Source of the DNA: Anabaena sp. 4-3 | GTDB taxonomy: Bacteria; Cyanobacteriota; Cyanobacteriia; Cyanobacteriales; Nostocaceae | Direction: 5' to 3' | DNA length: 57,490 nucleotides | Assembly: GCF_001597745.1 (NCBI RefSeq) | Contig: NZ_LUHJ01000026.1 | Span: 217,450 to 274,939, forward strand | Part shown: positions 48,401-57,367 of the stretch, piece by piece | How positions within the stretch are numbered: position 1 is the first letter of the stretch | How the letters are laid out: the number at the start of each line of letters is the position of its first letter | Program-made: the position numbers and the translations under genes | The notes under the pieces: model-generated | Seen by the model: only the letters and a program-made list of their open reading frames with translations | Databases searched by the model: none | Told to the model about the DNA's origin: nothing

Positions 48401-49444
48401 GGGGCCGCCTACTAGGGCAAAACCTGTTAAAGATATTACCGCATCAACTAAGGGTGCTTTGGTAGTTGGTTCGTAGAAGTAAGCATCCACAGGCTTGGAG
48501 AAATCCAAACCACCTGCAAATACTGGTACTACTCTCGCACCGAGGGCTTCCAATTCTTGCACCATCGCTACGTAATGGGCATCATCCCCGGTAACTAGGT
48601 GAGTGCGTTGTAAGACTAACCCAACACAGGGGGCTAAGGGGTCTTTTAAATCACTGGAGATGTCTTTGCGGGCTGTGTACCAGTTGAGATATTCTCTAAC
48701 ATCCTCAAACATGGTAGTTGACAAAGGATGCCAAATACCCATGTCGGGGTACACAACTGGTGCTTGATATGCCAGCGATGTAATATTTTGTTTTTCTACT
48801 TTATCTAATACGTATTTATCAGCGAGCATCAGCAAGAAGTTTTCCAGGTTTTCTGGTGAACCTCCCAGCCAATACTGGAAGCTCAACATAAAATTGCGAG
48901 CATCTTGGGCTTTTTCCACGGGTAAAAACTTCAGCACCTGCGGTAAAGTCCGCAACAGCTTCAGCATCCCATCTTGGAAACCAGCCCCGGATTTTTCCTT
49001 GCGTTTCCGCATGAATTGGGCGATCGCACTCTTCGATTGTCCCAACTGTGCCAAGGAAAAGCTGCCCATTTTGTTCAGGCGCATCACCTCTGGCATGGAG
49101 GGAAATACAACAGCCACATCCAGGCGATCGCGATATGGTTCAACTGCTGTAACTACTTTCTGTGCTAAGTCTTCGATGAAAATCAATGAGGCAATAAAAA
49201 CATTGGCACTCTCCATATCCCGCTTAAACTCTTCATAGTTTTCCGGGTCTCTGAGTTCCTCAATTAAATACCCACTGATTTCAATTGCCAGATTAGGATT
49301 GTTTGAGTTAATCGCGCGAACCGCTTGCGACAGTGCGCTCTGGTACTGGGACTCAAGCACGACATAGACCACCTTAATTAAATTACGTCCGCCTAGGTTA
49401 TCAGGCGCAATGTGTCTAATGGTGGACTTGACGTGGGTGAACAT
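45458..49444 (-). CDS. chlH: Magnesium chelatase subunit H (protoporphyrin-binding)
   Basis: The large subunit of Mg-chelatase, which inserts Mg into protoporphyrin IX as the first committed step of chlorophyll synthesis, together with ChlI and ChlD encoded elsewhere. It has 1328 residues, the normal cyanobacterial size. Family signatures are [57 protein letters not shown] and the C-terminal [21 protein letters not shown]. The start [15 protein letters not shown] is canonical and preceded by AGGAG and GAGG. In other cyanobacteria the subunit also acts as a light- and Gun4-modulated control point. No frameshift was seen. Confidence 0.98.
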   Translation of the reverse strand: MFTHVKSTIRHIAPDNLGGRNLIKVVYVVLESQYQSALSQAVRAINSNNPNLAIEISGYLIEELRDPENYEEFKRDMESANVFIASLIFIEDLAQKVVTAVEPYRDRLDVAVVFPSMPEVMRLNKMGSFSLAQLGQSKSAIAQFMRKRKEKSGAGFQDGMLKLLRTLPQVLKFLPVEKAQDARNFMLSFQYWLGGSPENLENFLLMLADKYVLDKVEKQNITSLAYQAPVVYPDMGIWHPLSTTMFEDVREYLNWYTARKDISSDLKDPLAPCVGLVLQRTHLVTGDDAHYVAMVQELEALGARVVPVFAGGLDFSKPVDAYFYEPTTKAPLVDAVISLTGFALVGGPARQDHPKAIDALKRLNRPYMVALPLVFQTTEEWLDSDLGLHPIQVALQIAIPELDGAIEPIILSGRDGATGKAIALQDRIEAVAQRALKWANLRRKPKLNKKVAITVFSFPPDKGNVGTAAYLDVFGSIYEVLKALRNNGYDVQDLPENAKELMEQVIHDAQAQYASPELNIAYKMSVPEYEALTPYSQRLEENWGPPPGHLNSDGQNLLVYGKQFGNVFIGVQPTFGYEGDPMRLLFSRSASPHHGFAAYYTYLERIWGADAVLHFGTHGSLEFMPGKQMGMSGECYPDNLIGTIPNLYYYAANNPSEATIAKRRSYAETISYLTPPAENAGLYKGLKELSELIGSYQTLKDSGRGIPIVNTIMDKCRMVNLDKDIDLPEIDAKDMTPEERDNIVGSVYRKLMEIESRLLPCGLHVIGKPPSAEEAIATLVNIASLDRQEEEIQSLPRIIANSVGRDIDEIYQNSDRGVLEDVQLLQDITLATRAAVRALVQEQTDAEGRVSLVSKLNFFNMGKKEPWVEALLQAGYPKVDASALKPLFEYLEFCLQQVCADNELGALLKGLEGEYILPGPGGDPIRNPDVLPTGKNIHALDPQAIPTSAAVQSAKIVVDRLLARNKAENNGNWPETIACVLWGTDNIKTYGESLAQIMWMVGVRPVPDALGRVNKLELIPLEELGRPRIDVVINCSGVFRDLFINQMNLLDQAVKMAAEADEPTEMNFVRKHAMQQAEELGINLRQAATRVFSNASGSYSSNINLAVENSTWESEAELQEMYLTRKSFAFSADNPGMMEQSRQIFESTLKTADATFQNLDSSEISLTDVSHYFDSDPTKLVSTLRGDGKTPASYIADTTTANAQVRTLSETVRLDARTKLLNPKWYEGMLSHGYEGVRELSKRLVNTMGWSATAGAVDNWIYEDANETFIKDEEMQKRLMNLNPHSFRKMVSTLLEVNGRGYWETSEENLDRLRELYQEVEDRIEGIE

Positions 49445-49776
49445 GCTTCCTCGGCTCCTTTGATGCGTGTTCTCTAGTGAATTTGCTTGGCGACTTTTTG
49501 CCGCAAAACATTAGTTCTTATGTTCGGCAATATGTGATTTTTATCAGAAAAACCCTACCAAATGGGCATTTTAACGGCTATCTGACACAAATCGATATAA
49601 AAATCGCAAAATTTATTAACAAACATTAACTAATAATAAGAGCAAATGCTCACTATTTGTAACAAAAAATTAACATTTATGAGTAGCGTTTGGGTAGTAG
49701 GCAGTAGAGTAGACAATGGATCAGAGGGGCAGGGGCGCAGGGGAGTAGGGGGAGAAAAACTAATGACCAATGACCA
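49445..49776. other. Divergent region upstream of chlH with tandem purine repeats
   Basis: The chlH-proximal part (49445-49680) is AT-rich and presumably holds the chlH promoter. From about 49686 G-rich degenerate STRR units (GGCAGTAG, GGGGCAG, GGGGAG) run up to TGACCAA heptamers at 49764-49780, which contain the start codon of the LpxB-like gene. No separate gene was seen. Confidence 0.6.
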
Positions 49777-51039
49777 ATGACTAAATTCGACATCCTGATT
49801 CTTTCCAATGGCCCTGGTGAGCTGACAACCTGGGTGCGTCCAGTAGTTAAGGCTTTGCGGCAAAAACTCGGTAATAACCGTGACGAGGTGAGGATTTCCG
49901 TAGTGTTATCACCTTGTCCTCATGCCAGTGGCAAAGAAGCAGCGATCGCCCTTTCTTTCCCAGAAGTAGACCGAGTACAATCAGCAGAGCATTTTTGGCA
50001 ATTTTTGCTATGGGGCAGAACTGCGGAAAATTGGGAATGGAGTCATCAAGGTGTAGTTGTTTTCTTAGGTGGCGACCAAATTTTTCCGGTAATCATCGGC
50101 AAAAAGCTGGGATATCGCACAGTAGTTTACGCCGAGTGGGAAGCCCGATGGCATAATTTAATTGACCGCTTCGCAGTCATGAAACCAGCAGTTGCGGCTA
50201 AAGTCTCCCCCAAATACGCCGACAAATTTACCGTCGTGGGCGACTTAATGCTAGAAGCCCAATCCCCAATCCCCAATCCCCAATCCCCAATCCCCAATCC
50301 CCAATCCCCAATCATCGGCATTTTACCCGGTTCAAAACCAGCAAAATTAGCCCAAGGAGTGCCGCTAACTTTAGCCATTGCCGAACACATCCACGGAAAA
50401 ATACCAGACACTAAGTTTGTGATTCCCGTCGCCCCAACTTTGGATTTACAAACTCTAGCCAGTTTTGCCGATTCCCAAAAAAACCCGTTTCTCGAAACAT
50501 TTAAATTTTCTGGTGCTTCCTTAGTTGTCTCAGCACAAAGTCATCAATACCCGCTACTGAGAACAGCTAAAGGATTAAATGTAGAGCTACACCAAGAAAA
50601 TCCTGCCTATAACTTATTATCGCATTGTTCTATCTGCTTAACTACCGTCGGAGCGAACACCGCCGAGTTAGGTGCTTTGGGTGTGCCAATGATTGTGTTG
50701 CTACCCACTCAACAACTTGATGCGATGCGTTCTTGGGATGGTTTACCAGGGTTACTCGCTAATTTACCAGGGGTAGGTTCTACCTTTGCCAAAATCATTA
50801 ATTGGCTGTTTCTCAGACGCAAAGGTTTATTAGCATGGCCAAATATCTGGGCAAAAGCAGAGATAGTTCCAGAACTTGTCGGAAAACTCGAAGCTGAAAC
50901 AGTCGGAGAAATGGTTTTAGACTTTTTGGCTCATCCAGAGAAATTAGAAGAAATACGAACTAACCTAAGAAACGCCAGAGGCGAAAGCGGCGCAGCCGAG
51001 AAAATGGCGCAAATTGTCACTGAGGAAATTGGTAAGTAG
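49777..51039 (+). CDS. Lipid-A-disaccharide synthase-related (LpxB-like) protein
   Basis: 420 residues of the LpxB-related GT-B type found in cyanobacteria. Features are the N-terminal LILSNGPGELTTWVRPVVKAL, GDQIFPVIIGKKLGYRTVVYAEWEARWHNL, the Rossmann strand IIGILPGSKPAKLAQGVPLTLAIA, and the nucleotide-sugar site CLTTVGANTAELGALGVPMIVLLPTQQLDAM. It may not be the true lipid A enzyme and its substrate is open. Residues about 162-178 (SPIPNPQSPIPNPQSP) are encoded by a tandem repeat lying between the two domains. The ATG at 49777 lies inside a TGACCAA heptamer array, and a five-codon frame (ATG 49763 to TGA 49780) overlaps it as ATGA. Confidence 0.88.
   Translation: MTKFDILILSNGPGELTTWVRPVVKALRQKLGNNRDEVRISVVLSPCPHASGKEAAIALSFPEVDRVQSAEHFWQFLLWGRTAENWEWSHQGVVVFLGGDQIFPVIIGKKLGYRTVVYAEWEARWHNLIDRFAVMKPAVAAKVSPKYADKFTVVGDLMLEAQSPIPNPQSPIPNPQSPIIGILPGSKPAKLAQGVPLTLAIAEHIHGKIPDTKFVIPVAPTLDLQTLASFADSQKNPFLETFKFSGASLVVSAQSHQYPLLRTAKGLNVELHQENPAYNLLSHCSICLTTVGANTAELGALGVPMIVLLPTQQLDAMRSWDGLPGLLANLPGVGSTFAKIINWLFLRRKGLLAWPNIWAKAEIVPELVGKLEAETVGEMVLDFLAHPEKLEEIRTNLRNARGESGAAEKMAQIVTEEIGK
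50261..50311. repeat. Translated tandem repeat within the LpxB-like gene
   Basis: About seven units of CCCCAAT encode Ser/Pro/Asn/Gln-rich sequence between the two Rossmann domains. The length stays in frame and the rest of the protein is intact, so the insertion must be tolerated in a surface loop. Confidence 0.88.
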
Positions 51040-51056
51040 GGAGTAGGGGAGCAGGG

Positions 51057-51136
51057 GAGATTTTTCCCAAAAATTCTTTAATTTTGAATTTTGCGAAAAG
51101 TTCTGTAGGCGGGTTTCCCGCCGTAGGAAACTTTTC
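51057..51136. repeat. Dispersed palindromic element, copy 1
   Basis: An AT-rich leader (AATTCTTTAATTTTGAATTT) is followed by an imperfect palindrome from GAAAAGTTCTGTAGGCGGG to CCCGCCGTAGGAAACTTTTC (51095-51136), centred on GGCGGGTTTCCCGCC. A nearly identical copy runs off the window end (57422-57490). Both follow G-rich STRR tracts. MITE-like. Confidence 0.85.
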
Positions 51137-51178
51137 AAGACGAATTTTGAATTTTGAATTGGTATGACTAATGACTAA

Positions 51179-51562
51179 TTAATCAGACTGCCCATCTCTA
51201 CGCCCTAGTTCATAAATACCGCAACCCATACAGGCAAGTATACCTGTACTAATTGCCCAACTGCGTCCTAAACTGATTTCAACTCCCCAGTTACATAATG
51301 CCCCAATTACCAAAAACGGCACTATACTAAACAGTGAGGCGTAAAAGGCGTTTTGCGATTCTCTGGCTTTGCGCGTTTTTTCAAATTCTGACTGGCTAGT
51401 ATACAGCGATCGCTCGGCAAAGTTAAACCATCGGTTGAGTTGTTCGATTACCCATTCACTCACCGGGAAGAAACCTAAGTATAACGCCAAAGACCACAAA
51501 CTCGCTCCGGCGATCGCCACAGTATCTAATTCAAAACGGAAAGGTAATATTTCAGTCAGCAT
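51179..51562 (-). CDS. Conserved cyanobacterial membrane protein of unknown function
   Basis: 127 residues with three hydrophobic segments (about residues 15-34, 72-92 and 99-117) and a polar, charged stretch (SLYTSQSEFEKTRKARESQNAFYAS) between the first and second. It ends in YELGRRDGQSD, with charged residues expected in the cytoplasm. No enzyme motif is seen. It is an integral membrane protein, convergent with the LpxB-like gene. Confidence 0.7.
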   Translation of the reverse strand: MLTEILPFRFELDTVAIAGASLWSLALYLGFFPVSEWVIEQLNRWFNFAERSLYTSQSEFEKTRKARESQNAFYASLFSIVPFLVIGALCNWGVEISLGRSWAISTGILACMGCGIYELGRRDGQSD

Positions 51563-52435
51563 AGCTTGGTTGCGTCCTGCACAGGGTCAACTTGACTCAT
51601 CATCGAGCTTCAATTAACCTATTCCGTCATTTTACGCCTAAAACATCACAAGATTTTAATTACTTAACAACTATCCCGTTAGGCAGCTTATCTTAATTCT
51701 ATATAATTTATCTAAATATAATTATACATAATCATACGTGTCACTGCGGTATCATCAATCATCAACCCTGACCATCTTTTACAGCAGTTTCCTAAGTTAT
51801 GAGGTACAAGGTTAACAGGCAGGATGCCTGTTCCACAAGGGTTTTATGATTTCAGTTTGTACCTCACTAAGATGAAATATGCTGTATATTATGTCTGCCA
51901 GTTTTTTTGTTATCTAAAATACATTTTTTCTCTAAATTAAGTATATACGTAAAACAGTATCTATCCTGAAAACTGATACATTGATGGAATAGCTTAGTAG
52001 TTAGAGGCAAAGTATACTATAAACACCTCTGCGAAACTCTACTTGAGAATGTAGAGACGTTGTATGCAACTTCTCTACAAGTTCCCAGCATTCCCTTATA
52101 CGCAAGGTCTGGGGGTGATATTTTTTAAATGTTAATTATAGCAATAGATTTGATAGGTAATTCTAATGATACCAAGCATTTGAAATATGCTACTTTTACC
52201 AAGATTCGGCTAAAAAAAATCAATTTGACAGTGTAAACCCTTATGTCGTAAGCTAATTTCTTGAAAATCTCAATATTTCTACTGAAATCTTTGTAATGCC
52301 AAGATTGGCAAATAGTGATAAAACACAATTTTTCACTAATAAATTTGAATTTTGGTTATAGATTTACTTTGGTATTTGTGAAATTTTCAACAAGTAAGAA
52401 TTGATTATATTTAATTGGCTTGAGGAATAAAAATA
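51563..52435. other. 870-bp intergenic region with two palindromic elements
   Basis: No gene or tRNA was seen. One element (about 51797-51871) has GAGGTACAA/TTGTACCTC ends and an inner ACAGGCA-GGA-TGCCTGT hairpin followed by TCCACAAG, sharing this core with the element at 36046-36067. The second (52052-52080) is GTAGAGACGTTG-TATG-CAACTTCTCTAC, related in its core to the hairpin at 13094-13129. The rest is AT-rich and probably holds the peptidase promoter. Confidence 0.6.
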
Positions 52436-53134
52436 ATGAATAAGCAGCAACAAAAAAAAGTTTTTTCTGGAGTCAAACTATTAATTTTATGTTTAAGTAT
52501 TTTTAGTTGTATAACTGTATTACCGCAAATAGAAACTGTTAGAGCCAGAGAAACAAGGTCAAATAAAACAGCAACAAGTAGCGGTTGGTTAGCTGCTTCT
52601 TTTCCAGTAGAGAATTTTCAAGCTTATACATCAGCCTTTGGGTATCGTCGTTCTGCAACTGGTGGTAATAATTGGGAATTTCACAATGGTTTAGATATTG
52701 CTGCACCACAAGGTAGTTACATTCGTAATTGGTGGGGTGGTACTGTAACTAAAGTGAGCGATCGCGGAGCTTGTGGTACTCACATAGTGATAAAATCAGG
52801 CAAATGGGAACACACCTATTGTCATTTAGAAGGTTATGTAGAAACCGCCAATGGTAGGCGGTTTATGATTGATCGCGCTGGGGGAATTCAAATATGGGAA
52901 GGTCAAACAATTCCCACCGGAGCGAGAATTGGTAGAATTGGGATGACTGGACGCACAACAGGCCCTCACCTGCATTGGATCATGAAGTATGCAAATAACT
53001 ATGTCGATCCCGCAATGGTGTTAAAAGAAATGTTTAGCCAACAGCAAATAGCTAGAGGTAATGCCAGGTACAGAAATCAGCAGTCGCAAGTCATCATCCA
53101 AGACTCACAACGTATTCTTGATGCTGGTTATTAG
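52436..53134 (+). CDS. Secreted M23-family metallopeptidase
   Basis: 232 residues. An N-terminal hydrophobic signal segment (about residues 12-30) points to export. The lysostaphin/LytM-type domain follows: His83 and Asp87 in FHNGLDIAAP, and His178-x-His180 in GPHLHW supply the zinc ligands and catalytic His. A linker of about 40 residues rich in Gly (YVETANGRRFMIDRAGGIQIWEGQ) sits within the domain. The enzyme probably cuts peptidoglycan cross-bridges in the periplasm. The start ATG 52436 has GAGG upstream. The C-terminal ~45 residues are Gln-rich with no known motif. Confidence 0.9.
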   Translation: MNKQQQKKVFSGVKLLILCLSIFSCITVLPQIETVRARETRSNKTATSSGWLAASFPVENFQAYTSAFGYRRSATGGNNWEFHNGLDIAAPQGSYIRNWWGGTVTKVSDRGACGTHIVIKSGKWEHTYCHLEGYVETANGRRFMIDRAGGIQIWEGQTIPTGARIGRIGMTGRTTGPHLHWIMKYANNYVDPAMVLKEMFSQQQIARGNARYRNQQSQVIIQDSQRILDAGY

Positions 53135-53215
53135 GACTGGAAGGGATTGGAAGGGACTAGGTAAAAGTTTTTCACCCCTACACCCCTACACCCAACTCCC
53201 TACTCCCTGTGTTTC
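53135..53215. other. Short low-complexity spacer with STRR-like units
   Basis: Between the convergent peptidase and ftsH genes: GGACTGGAAGGGATTGGAAGGGACTAGG and CACCCCTACACCCCTACACCC units, short tandem repeats like those elsewhere. Confidence 0.65.
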
Positions 53216-55111
53216 CTAGGATTGAGATACGGCTACCTTTTCATCAATTAATGGTGTATTATTCTCGGCGATGATTTTGCGGAATTCTTCACCATCAATG
53301 GTTTCTTTTTCTACCAACAAATCTACAAGTCGCTCTAATAATAGGCGATTTTCTTGCAACAATTCTTTGGCTTTTTGGTAGCAAGTATTGACAATCTCTC
53401 GGATTTGTGCATCAATTTTTCCGGCTATTTCCTCAGAATAGTCTGATTTATTCATCCAGTCGCGTCCTAAAAACACCTCTCCACCCTGATTTTCTAAGGA
53501 GACTGGCCCTAATTCAGACATACCAAATCTTGTCACCATCTGCCGCGCCATTGATGTCACTTTTTGCAAGTCATCCCCTGCACCTGTGGTAACTTCCGGT
53601 TGACCAAAAACAATTTCTTCAGCTGCACGACCTCCCAAAGTAGCTGTAATTCTAGCTTTGATTTGGGAACGGGAAATTAAACCTTGTTCTTCGTTGGGGG
53701 TGAACCAAGTTAAACCTTGTGCTTGTCCCCTGGGGATGAGGGTGACTTTCTGTACTGGGTCATGGTCTTTTAATAACGTCCCTATTAAGGCGTGTCCAAC
53801 TTCATGATAAGCAATCAAGCGTTTGCTTTTGCTGTCTACTAGGGGTGTCCCTTCCATCCCAGCGACTACTCGATCTACAGCATCATCAATTTCTAAAATA
53901 GTGATGGCTTCTTTGCGTCTGCGAGCTGTGAGAATTGCGGCTTCATTGAGGAGGTTGGCTAAATCTGCACCTGTGAATCCTGGTGTGCGACGAGCGATCG
54001 CATCTAAAGATACACTAGGATCAATCTTTTTATTGCGAGCATGAACTTGCAAAATTTCCAGTCGTCCCTTCAAATCAGGTGCATCCACTATCACCTGTCT
54101 GTCAAAACGACCGGGACGCAACAACGCCGCATCTAAGACATCGGGACGGTTAGTAGCCGCAATAATAATAATCCCTGTGTTACCTTCAAAACCATCCATT
54201 TCGGTGAGTAACTGGTTGAGGGTTTGCTCTCTCTCGTCGTTACCACCACCGATACCAGCACCTCTTTGTCTACCTACCGCATCGATTTCATCAATAAAGA
54301 TTAAGCAAGGTGCATTGTCTTTAGCTTTTTTAAATAAATCACGGACGCGGGAAGCACCCACACCCACGAACATTTCTACAAACTCCGAACCGGAGATACT
54401 AAAGAACGGTACACCAGCTTCACCAGCGATCGCTTTTGCTAGTAAAGTTTTACCAGTACCCGGAGGCCCGATCAACAGCACACCTTTGGGAATACGTGCG
54501 CCCACAGCCGTAAATCTTTCTGGCTGTTTTAAAAAAGTCACAACTTCTTGTAATTCTTCTTTCGCTTCTTCAATACCTGCAACGTCGTCAAACTTTACCC
54601 CTGTTTTGGCTTCCATTTGAAAACGCGCTCTCGATTTACCAAAGTTCATAGCTTGGCTGGAAGCATTGGTAGAACGGCGCAAAAACAACAGCATTAAAGC
54701 CACTAAGGGCAAAATCCACATCAAGTTAATTAGTAGTCCAACTGCTGCTCTACTATTGGCAGAAGAAACTTCCCCAAAATCTACATTGTTTTCTTTGAGT
54801 TGATTAATTAACTCTGGGTTTTGCGCTAACAGCCTCACCTGTATCGGTGGTGTATCTGGCTTCTGCCCTTTTAAATAAACTTTTGCTATCTGTTCAGTTT
54901 CGTCTAATTCTACTCTTTTAACCTGTTCTTGATTAATTTTTTGGATTAACTGCCCATAAGTTAGCGAGTCGCGCTCTGCTTTTTGAGCCAAGGCGGGATT
55001 ACCCCCCAAAATACTCGGCAACATCATCAAACTGGCTGCAACTGCGCTAGTCCAAGCCACACGCTTTGGTGATTGCTGTTTCATCAATGCCTGTTTACCA
55101 AAATTTTTCAT
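53216..55111 (-). CDS. ftsH: ATP-dependent zinc metalloprotease FtsH
   Basis: 631 residues. Two membrane helices flank a periplasmic/lumenal domain (about residues 18-40 and 122-144). The AAA module has Walker A GPPGTGKT, Walker [13 protein letters not shown], the second region of homology [21 protein letters not shown], and the FVG pore motif ([12 protein letters not shown]). The peptidase has HEVGH with a downstream Asp. In cyanobacteria several FtsH paralogues degrade photodamaged D1 and other membrane proteins; which paralogue this is cannot be told. The start [17 protein letters not shown] is plausible. It degrades membrane and soluble substrates at the thylakoid or plasma membrane. Confidence 0.97.
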   Translation of the reverse strand: MKNFGKQALMKQQSPKRVAWTSAVAASLMMLPSILGGNPALAQKAERDSLTYGQLIQKINQEQVKRVELDETEQIAKVYLKGQKPDTPPIQVRLLAQNPELINQLKENNVDFGEVSSANSRAAVGLLINLMWILPLVALMLLFLRRSTNASSQAMNFGKSRARFQMEAKTGVKFDDVAGIEEAKEELQEVVTFLKQPERFTAVGARIPKGVLLIGPPGTGKTLLAKAIAGEAGVPFFSISGSEFVEMFVGVGASRVRDLFKKAKDNAPCLIFIDEIDAVGRQRGAGIGGGNDEREQTLNQLLTEMDGFEGNTGIIIIAATNRPDVLDAALLRPGRFDRQVIVDAPDLKGRLEILQVHARNKKIDPSVSLDAIARRTPGFTGADLANLLNEAAILTARRRKEAITILEIDDAVDRVVAGMEGTPLVDSKSKRLIAYHEVGHALIGTLLKDHDPVQKVTLIPRGQAQGLTWFTPNEEQGLISRSQIKARITATLGGRAAEEIVFGQPEVTTGAGDDLQKVTSMARQMVTRFGMSELGPVSLENQGGEVFLGRDWMNKSDYSEEIAGKIDAQIREIVNTCYQKAKELLQENRLLLERLVDLLVEKETIDGEEFRKIIAENNTPLIDEKVAVSQS

Positions 55112-55418
55112 AACAATTACCCTTTATCTGCTGCCATAGCCGAGCATTTGATTTACCCTACTCTTTTAGCAAAAATTGCCATAACTCGTAGTCACTGCTA
55201 TCTAATCTAGTCTAACTCCCACTCTCCAAGTCAAAAGATAGATAGCAATATTTAAAAGCAAGGATTCTTTTATTGTGTAACTTTTCATCGTGACTTTTAC
55301 ACTTTTTCTTCCCAATATTCCATCCTCAGTAGTTTGACTGTGGTGACATCAATCGTTAACATAGTAAACATAATCGTAATGACTTCGTTTTTTAGATTTT
55401 CTTAACTATAGGTAGATT
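55112..55418. promoter_or_regulatory. Divergent promoter region of ftsH and the FMN reductase gene
   Basis: About 307 AT-rich bases between two divergent starts. No gene or strong structure was seen; promoters for both genes must lie here. Confidence 0.4.
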
Positions 55419-55964
55419 ATGGTGAAAATTGTGGGTATTGGGGGTAGTTTAAGAACCAACTCTTACACCCAGTTAGCTTTGCAGATAGCAGCACAACGCC
55501 TAGAAGCTATAGGTGCAGAGGTAGAGATTTTAGACTTAAGACAGCTAAACTTACCATTTTGCAATGGTGATAAAGAGTATCCAGAATATCCCGATGTGCA
55601 GCGATTGCGTGATACTGTGAGTAATGCTGATGGATTAATTTTGGCGACACCTGAATATCATGGCGGTGTTAGCGGTGTCTTGAAAAATGCCCTTGATTTA
55701 ATGAGCTTTGAACAACTGTCAGGGAAAGTTACCGGATTAATTAGTGTACTCGGTGGTCAATCTAATAGCAATGCCTTAAATGATTTGCGTTTGATTGTGC
55801 GTTGGGTGCATGGTTGGGTAATTCCAGAGCAAATTGCTATCGGACAAGCTTATGGTGCGTTCAGTCCCGAAGGCAAAATTTTAGATGAAAAACTTTCCCA
55901 AAGATTTGATCAATTCGCCCAGAGTTTGGTGGAAAATACTCGCAAGCTGCGAGGAGTAGATTAG
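55419..55964 (+). CDS. NADPH-dependent FMN reductase family protein
   Basis: 181 residues with a flavodoxin-like fold. The N-terminal phosphate loop GGSLRTNSYT, the TPEYHGGVSGVLKNALD loop that contacts the flavin, and VLGGQSNSNALNDLR are typical of the SsuE/azoreductase-like NAD(P)H:FMN reductases. It probably reduces FMN or quinones in the cytoplasm. Its ATG at 55419 directly precedes the first beta strand. It is divergent from ftsH and followed by the dispersed hairpin copy 2. Confidence 0.88.
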   Translation: MVKIVGIGGSLRTNSYTQLALQIAAQRLEAIGAEVEILDLRQLNLPFCNGDKEYPEYPDVQRLRDTVSNADGLILATPEYHGGVSGVLKNALDLMSFEQLSGKVTGLISVLGGQSNSNALNDLRLIVRWVHGWVIPEQIAIGQAYGAFSPEGKILDEKLSQRFDQFAQSLVENTRKLRGVD

Positions 55965-55993
55965 ACACTGGAGCATGGGAAACATGATGTTTT

Positions 55994-56042
55994 GTAGTAA
56001 GGACTTCAGTCCTGAGAAAATAAGGACTAAAGTCCTTACTAC
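55994..56042. repeat. Dispersed hairpin repeat, copy 2
   Basis: GTAGTAAGGACTTCAGTCCT (55994-56013) pairs with AGGACTAAAGTCCTTACTAC (56023-56042) around a 9-base loop. It is nearly the same as the copy at 19538-19584 and lies between two convergent genes, so it may double as a terminator. Confidence 0.85.
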
Positions 56043-56052
56043 AAACCGGTGT

Positions 56053-57174
56053 TTAATGATGGTGGTGATGATGGTGGTGATGAATCTCTATATGTGGATT
56101 TACTGTTAATCCTTGCTCATTTTGTAACTCAGCAATTTGAGAATTTGCCCACTCTGCCGCCATCGCTAAAAACTCTGGATGGTCGTTAACGCAAGGCATT
56201 TGTACATAATCCACATCAGGATAATTTTTTTCTAAAGCGTGTATTATGTGGTGTACATCTAGTAAAGTTTCATGGTTTTCTGTGGCAAAACCAATAGGCA
56301 TAAAGATGATTGCTTTTGCACCCAATTGAATCAGGTTATTAGCGGCTTGTGTTGCATTGGGTTGCGTCCATTCAATTAGGGGTGTGTCGTGGTTGAGCCA
56401 ACCTACGGAAATGAGAGGATAACGGTTAATTAACTCCTCCCGCACCAACTCATATAATGCTTGACTTTCCGTAATTCCAGAAGTGAAACCTTTGGCTTTG
56501 TGAGGACAACCGTGATTCATTAACACGATACCAATTTGAGAAGGTAAATATGCTGCTGTTAAATCAGCGTTAATTTTCTCCTCAACCAGACGCGCCATTA
56601 AATGAATATATTCCGGCTGATTATAGAAAGATGGGATGTAACGTAGTCCTTTTAACCAATGGTTTTCACCTTCAGTTATCTCAGCTAGAGCTTTGTTGAC
56701 TTGCTCAATCGCAATTCCACTGGTAAAGATAGAATCAACCACCAGTAGAGGATAAATTAGGATTTTATCAAAGCCTTGGTTTTTGATTTCTGCTAAAACT
56801 TGGTTTGGTAAAAAAGGAGCGCAGAAGTTAAAAGCTTTGAAGACTTGAACGTTACTACCCCACTTAGCCTGTAGTTGTTGTTCAATTCCAGCCCGTTGTT
56901 TTTCAAAGATGGCATTATGAGGGGAGATAAAATCATGATGTTGGTGTCCCCATTCGTGGCGGTCAAATAATGCCAATAATTTTGCTAAAGGTGGATATAT
57001 CCAGGTAGGAACGGGTGCAAATTTGGCTGTGAGTAGATTTAGAGCCTGTTCGTTATAGTTGGCAAAATCTTCGTAGCTTTCGACTTCACCATAACCCATG
57101 AGCAACACCGCTACTCGGTTTTGAGTTGGTAAATGCTCCTGGGTGTTTTGTAATTTTTCCGGTGTGGCAACCAC
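56053..57174 (-). CDS. hemH: Ferrochelatase family protein with nine-histidine C-terminal tail
   Basis: 373 residues from GTG 57174, which has GAGG eight bases upstream; the frame extends to 57216 without such support. Chelatase fold features are LLMGYGEVESYEDFANY, the His motif VLMNHGCPH and the Glu motif GFATENHETLLDVHH, which align with the catalytic His and Glu regions of ferrochelatases. It would insert Fe2+ into protoporphyrin IX, the branch opposite to chlH. The typical cyanobacterial C-terminal chlorophyll-binding helix (CAB-like) is absent; instead the protein ends HIEIHHHHHHHHH. The His tail may bind or buffer metal. It could be a second, divergent chelatase paralogue for another metal or tetrapyrrole. 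Confidence 0.8.
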   Translation of the reverse strand: MVATPEKLQNTQEHLPTQNRVAVLLMGYGEVESYEDFANYNEQALNLLTAKFAPVPTWIYPPLAKLLALFDRHEWGHQHHDFISPHNAIFEKQRAGIEQQLQAKWGSNVQVFKAFNFCAPFLPNQVLAEIKNQGFDKILIYPLLVVDSIFTSGIAIEQVNKALAEITEGENHWLKGLRYIPSFYNQPEYIHLMARLVEEKINADLTAAYLPSQIGIVLMNHGCPHKAKGFTSGITESQALYELVREELINRYPLISVGWLNHDTPLIEWTQPNATQAANNLIQLGAKAIIFMPIGFATENHETLLDVHHIIHALEKNYPDVDYVQMPCVNDHPEFLAMAAEWANSQIAELQNEQGLTVNPHIEIHHHHHHHHH

Positions 57175-57367
57175 AATGAGTTCCTCAATGTAAACCAGAA
57201 TAGAAGACAAAATCAACAGCTAGTACATAGCTGGGGTTTTGCCTAATTAGTTATTTATTATCCCATCCCCCCCGATGGGATAACCACCAAATTGACAATA
57301 ATATATCAAAAGACACATATTAGTGTTATTACTTCATACTGGTGTTAAAAAAGTTTAAGTAGTGAAG

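Noticed and set aside
49630-49863. 77-codon minus-strand frame over the start of the LpxB-like gene
   Set aside because: Runs through STRR DNA and antisense to a real gene; composition is repeat-derived.
50127-50411. 94-codon minus-strand frame with GIGDWGL repeats
   Set aside because: Antisense translation of the CCCCAAT repeat inside the LpxB-like gene.
56053-56081. Nine-His tail as a cloning artefact (affinity tag)
   Set aside because: Flanked by natural intergenic sequence with a native dispersed repeat, and codons are mixed; no vector sequence is seen.
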